Assembly (NCBI GenBank): GCA_014874425.1
Contig: JACWAG010000445.1
Span: 1 to 7,496 of the forward strand
DNA length: 7,496 bases
Source of the DNA: Syntrophaceae bacterium
GTDB taxonomy: Bacteria; Desulfobacterota; Desulfomonilia; Desulfomonilales; Desulfomonilaceae
Direction of reading: 5' to 3'
Position 1 is the stretch's first letter, and the number at the start of each line of letters is the position of its first letter. The notes below the pieces were generated by a model that saw nothing but the letters and a program-made list of their open reading frames with translations, did not search any database and was not told the DNA's origin. A program made the translations under genes and the position numbers. Of the stretch, positions 5,247 to 7,496 are shown one piece after another.

Positions 5247-6674
5247 TCATAATCGTTTTACAGAGGTTTCAATCTTGATACCGTACTTTTCTATTTTGGC
5301 AAGTAAGGTTGGCCTCGAGAGTCCCAGTAACTTGGCCGCCTGAGATCGGTTCCCGGATGTCAAGGATAAGGCCTCTGCCAAAAGTATCCTTGAGAATTCG
5401 TCGACCATGGCGTTAAAAACATTTTCTCCTTTTCGGCTGAGCCCAACTTTTATCCATTCCTGAATAGAATCTGGTTGAAATTGTTCCGATGTTTCTCTTG
5501 TATCGGTTTCCATCACTATAGCTTCTGATATTTCCTCAGAACTTATTGGAGCGCCTCGACTAAATATCAGGGCTTTTTGAATTGTGTTGGCCAGTTCTCT
5601 CACATTGCCAGGCCATGAATAAGATTCCAGGACGGCCTTGGCTTCCTCTGAAATTCCGGGGCAATCAACCCCCATTTCACGAGAAAACCTTTTCAGGAAA
5701 TGTTCTGCAAGTATCGCAGTATCGCCTGTCCTCTCCCGTAAAGGCGGGAGAAACATGGTAACAACCTTAAGCCTGTAATATAGATCTTCACGGAAACGGC
5801 CTTCGGTCAAAGCGGCTTCAAGATCACGGTTCGTGGCCGCTATGACTCTAACATCAACAGGAATCGGTGAACGGCCTCCCAAGCGCTCTATACTCTTTTC
5901 TTGGAGGAGTCTCAGGATCTTTGCCTGTATACTAAACGGCATGTCCCCTATTTCATCGAGCAATACCGTCCCTCCATCAGCCTGTTCGATCTTGCCAATA
6001 CGCCTGTTTGCCGCTCCGGTGAAAGCTCCTTTTTCGTATCCGAACAACTCACTCTCTAAAAGCGTTTCAGGGATGGCTACACAGTTTATGACGAGAAAAG
6101 GCTTATTGGAACGCTCGCTGTGCTGATAAATCGCCCTAGCGACCAGTTCTTTTCCTGTGCCGGATTCGCCACGGATAAGAATTGTGGCCGCTGTAGAGGC
6201 TACCCGGCCTATTTGCTTGTAAACCTCCTGCATTGACTTGCTACGTCCGAAGATTACTTCCGTGGAATCCCCATCAGAAGCTGGATCGATTTCCACTCTT
6301 GAACGCATAAATCGTGACGCTTCAAGGGCTTTGTCGATATTCAACAGCATCTCGGGTATATCGAAGGGCTTGAGCAAATAATCAAAGGCGCCTAGTTTCG
6401 TAGCTTCAATAGCTGTGTCAGTCGTGCCGTACGCCGTCATAATTATGACGGGCAACTTAGAATCCATGTCGTGCATGGCCCTGAACGTTTCCAGACCGTC
6501 CATACCAGGTAACCGAACATCCATGACTACTACATCAGGAGGATCAGTCCCTACGATTTCCAGACCGCCCTCTCCAGTCGCGGACATTTGCACCCTGTGC
6601 CCTTCTACCGTCAGTATCTTCTCAAAACTTAGGCGCAATTGTGCGTCATCATCGACTATGAGTATTTTTCCCAA
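5247..6674 (-). CDS. Sigma-54-dependent NtrC-type response regulator
   Basis: A complete 475-residue activator with three domains. The receiver (about 3-118) has D8-D10, phospho-acceptor D52, T80 and K102. The AAA+ domain (about 140-380) has Walker A GESGTGKE (169-176), the sigma-54 contact loop GAFTGA (216-221), Walker B VLLDEIG (237-243, D240/E241), sensor I AATNRD (279-284), the arginine-finger stretch FREDLYYRL (294-302) and SWPGNVREL (353-361). The C-terminal Fis-type helix-turn-helix (about 438-463) has NRSQAAKLLGLSRPTL. When phosphorylated by its kinase it should form a ring, hydrolyse ATP and open sigma-54 promoters. The start is TTG at 6674, six bases after GGGAGA; no ATG in this frame precedes the first receiver strand. 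It overlaps the kinase gene's end by 19 bp, suggesting translational coupling and a cognate pair. Targets are not evident; I found no good -24/-12 site in the 104 bp before the fusion gene. Confidence 0.95.
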   Translation of the reverse strand: MGKILIVDDDAQLRLSFEKILTVEGHRVQMSATGEGGLEIVGTDPPDVVVMDVRLPGMDGLETFRAMHDMDSKLPVIIMTAYGTTDTAIEATKLGAFDYLLKPFDIPEMLLNIDKALEASRFMRSRVEIDPASDGDSTEVIFGRSKSMQEVYKQIGRVASTAATILIRGESGTGKELVARAIYQHSERSNKPFLVINCVAIPETLLESELFGYEKGAFTGAANRRIGKIEQADGGTVLLDEIGDMPFSIQAKILRLLQEKSIERLGGRSPIPVDVRVIAATNRDLEAALTEGRFREDLYYRLKVVTMFLPPLRERTGDTAILAEHFLKRFSREMGVDCPGISEEAKAVLESYSWPGNVRELANTIQKALIFSRGAPISSEEISEAIVMETDTRETSEQFQPDSIQEWIKVGLSRKGENVFNAMVDEFSRILLAEALSLTSGNRSQAAKLLGLSRPTLLAKIEKYGIKIETSVKRL

Positions 6675-7496
6675 GACACATCTCCCGATAAAGGAAGCTT
6701 GATTCTGAAAGTAGCCCCTTTGCCTTCAATTGATTCAAGTTCAAGCCAGCCGCCATGTTCTTCAACAATTCGTTGAGCAATACTCAACCCCAACCCTGTC
6801 CATTCTTCTTTTGTACTGAAAAAAGGCTGAAACAGCTTTTCTTGTATTGATCGCGGGACACCCGGACCGTTGTCGCTCATCTCGATGATCAATATGGGGC
6901 CCTCCTGCTCAAGAATTTGTCTGGTCTCTCGGATAACAACATGACCGCCATTAACCATTGCGTCACAAGCATTGACCATTAAATTAACCAGGACTTCCTT
7001 GAGTTGATCAGGATCAGCCTGGATTTCCGGGAGTCGTTTTTCCCTTATTAACTCTACCTTTACGTCGTAGGACTCAAGTCTATGTTTGAGTAGTTGCAAC
7101 GCCATATCCACAGAATCAGATGGACTGATTTTCTGCATTTTCAACTTTGGCGGCCTTGAGAATTCCAGAAAGTTCCCAACAATTGTGTCAATATGACCAA
7201 TTTCCTCTGATATTACTTCAAAATCTTCTTTTTGGCTGGTTGAAAGGGCCAATGAGCGTTCCATGGAGAACAGTCTCATTTTAACAGACGTTAATGGATT
7301 CCTTACACTATGAGCAACCCCAGCCGCCAGCTTTCCTACAAGGGCCATCTTTTCCGCTTGTTGCAAATGTTCCTGACTCAACTCCAGTTTGGATCGAGTC
7401 TGGTCAACATCCTGGATTAGATTTTCAAAGCGGCGGCTTAAGGCCTTAACTTCGTCATTTTCAACACCGAGGTTCTTCTTTTCGTCAGCGTCAATC
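6656..7496 (-). CDS. Sensor histidine kinase, C-terminal part (gene continues past window end)
   Basis: The last 279 codons of a kinase gene whose 5' end lies beyond 7496. The open frame continues upstream of the first possible TTG (7381) with no stop, so that TTG is not a real start. Counting from the edge, residues 11-30 resemble the end of a HAMP linker (NDEVKALSRRFENLIQD), followed by a short coiled coil (about 31-50). The HisKA dimerisation domain has the phospho-acceptor H62 in GVAHSVRNPLTSVKMRL. The HATPase domain has the N-box NLMVNACDAM (171-180), G1 DNGPGVP (208-214), F-box PFFSTK (224-229) and G2 TGLGLS (233-238). All ATP-binding boxes are intact. A HAMP implies an upstream membrane segment and input domain, not visible here. 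It overlaps the response regulator by 19 bp and is almost certainly its partner. What it senses is unknown. Confidence 0.93.
   Translation of the reverse strand, partial: IDADEKKNLGVENDEVKALSRRFENLIQDVDQTRSKLELSQEHLQQAEKMALVGKLAAGVAHSVRNPLTSVKMRLFSMERSLALSTSQKEDFEVISEEIGHIDTIVGNFLEFSRPPKLKMQKISPSDSVDMALQLLKHRLESYDVKVELIREKRLPEIQADPDQLKEVLVNLMVNACDAMVNGGHVVIRETRQILEQEGPILIIEMSDNGPGVPRSIQEKLFQPFFSTKEEWTGLGLSIAQRIVEEHGGWLELESIEGKGATFRIKLPLSGDVSWEKYS
6681..6686 (-). promoter_or_regulatory. Ribosome binding site supporting the TTG start of the response regulator
   Basis: On the minus strand GGGAGA (6686 to 6681) precedes the TTG at 6674 by 6 bases. It lies inside the kinase coding sequence. An ATG overlapping it (6681-6679) is out of the regulator frame, so the rare start codon is the only sensible one. 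Confidence 0.65.

Noticed and set aside
6656..7381. Kinase as a complete 241-residue protein starting at TTG 7381
   Set aside because: The same frame stays open to the window edge and encodes HAMP-like and coiled-coil sequence, so the gene is truncated by the window.
1..7496. CRISPR arrays, tRNA or rRNA genes, insertion sequences
   Set aside because: No repeat-spacer pattern, no cloverleaf or rRNA core sequence, and no transposase or terminal inverted repeats were seen on reading both strands.

Overview
The window looks like chromosomal DNA of an anaerobic Desulfobacterota (deltaproteobacterial) organism, perhaps a Desulfomonile- or Syntrophobacter-like sulfate reducer or syntroph. This is inferred from the mix of a beta-oxidation gene pair, an NtrC-type two-component system, TTG starts and a large regulatory/iron-sulfur membrane fusion protein. 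No 16S or other marker is present, so the taxonomy is a guess.

Left part, plus strand (1-2218). A leader with a perfect 11-bp tandem repeat (9-30) precedes two genes 28 bp apart. The first is an NAD-dependent 3-hydroxyacyl-CoA dehydrogenase (166-1020) with all catalytic residues. The second is an FAD-dependent acyl-CoA dehydrogenase (1049-2218) with its catalytic glutamate. Together they provide the two redox steps of a short-chain beta-oxidation or butyryl-CoA type pathway. Hydratase, thiolase and electron-transfer flavoprotein genes are not in the window.

Middle (2219-2499). This convergent intergenic stretch holds a 10-bp hairpin (2315-2339) that is the likely terminator of the acyl-CoA operon. 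It also holds a 29-codon fragment (2371-2460), with ribosome binding site and start codon, that reads like the N-terminus of a TsaA/TrmO-family protein and then stops. It is probably the stump of a deleted gene.

Right part, minus strand (7496-2500). Read in order of transcription it contains three genes. First is the C-terminal part of a HAMP-HisKA-HATPase sensor kinase running off the window edge. Next, overlapping it by 19 bp, is a complete sigma-54-dependent NtrC-type response regulator with a TTG start. Last, 104 bp further, is an 880-residue fusion protein. The fusion joins a cyclic-nucleotide-binding-like domain, a sigma-54-activator-like AAA+ domain that has lost its GAFTGA loop, Walker B acidic pair and arginine finger, and a multi-pass membrane polyferredoxin of the NapH/NosR/CcoG type. 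It has no DNA-binding domain.

The fusion is the most unusual item. The kinase and regulator are conventional and probably act as a pair. The fusion may be their target or a membrane redox sensor or effector working with them. That link is inferred from gene order only.
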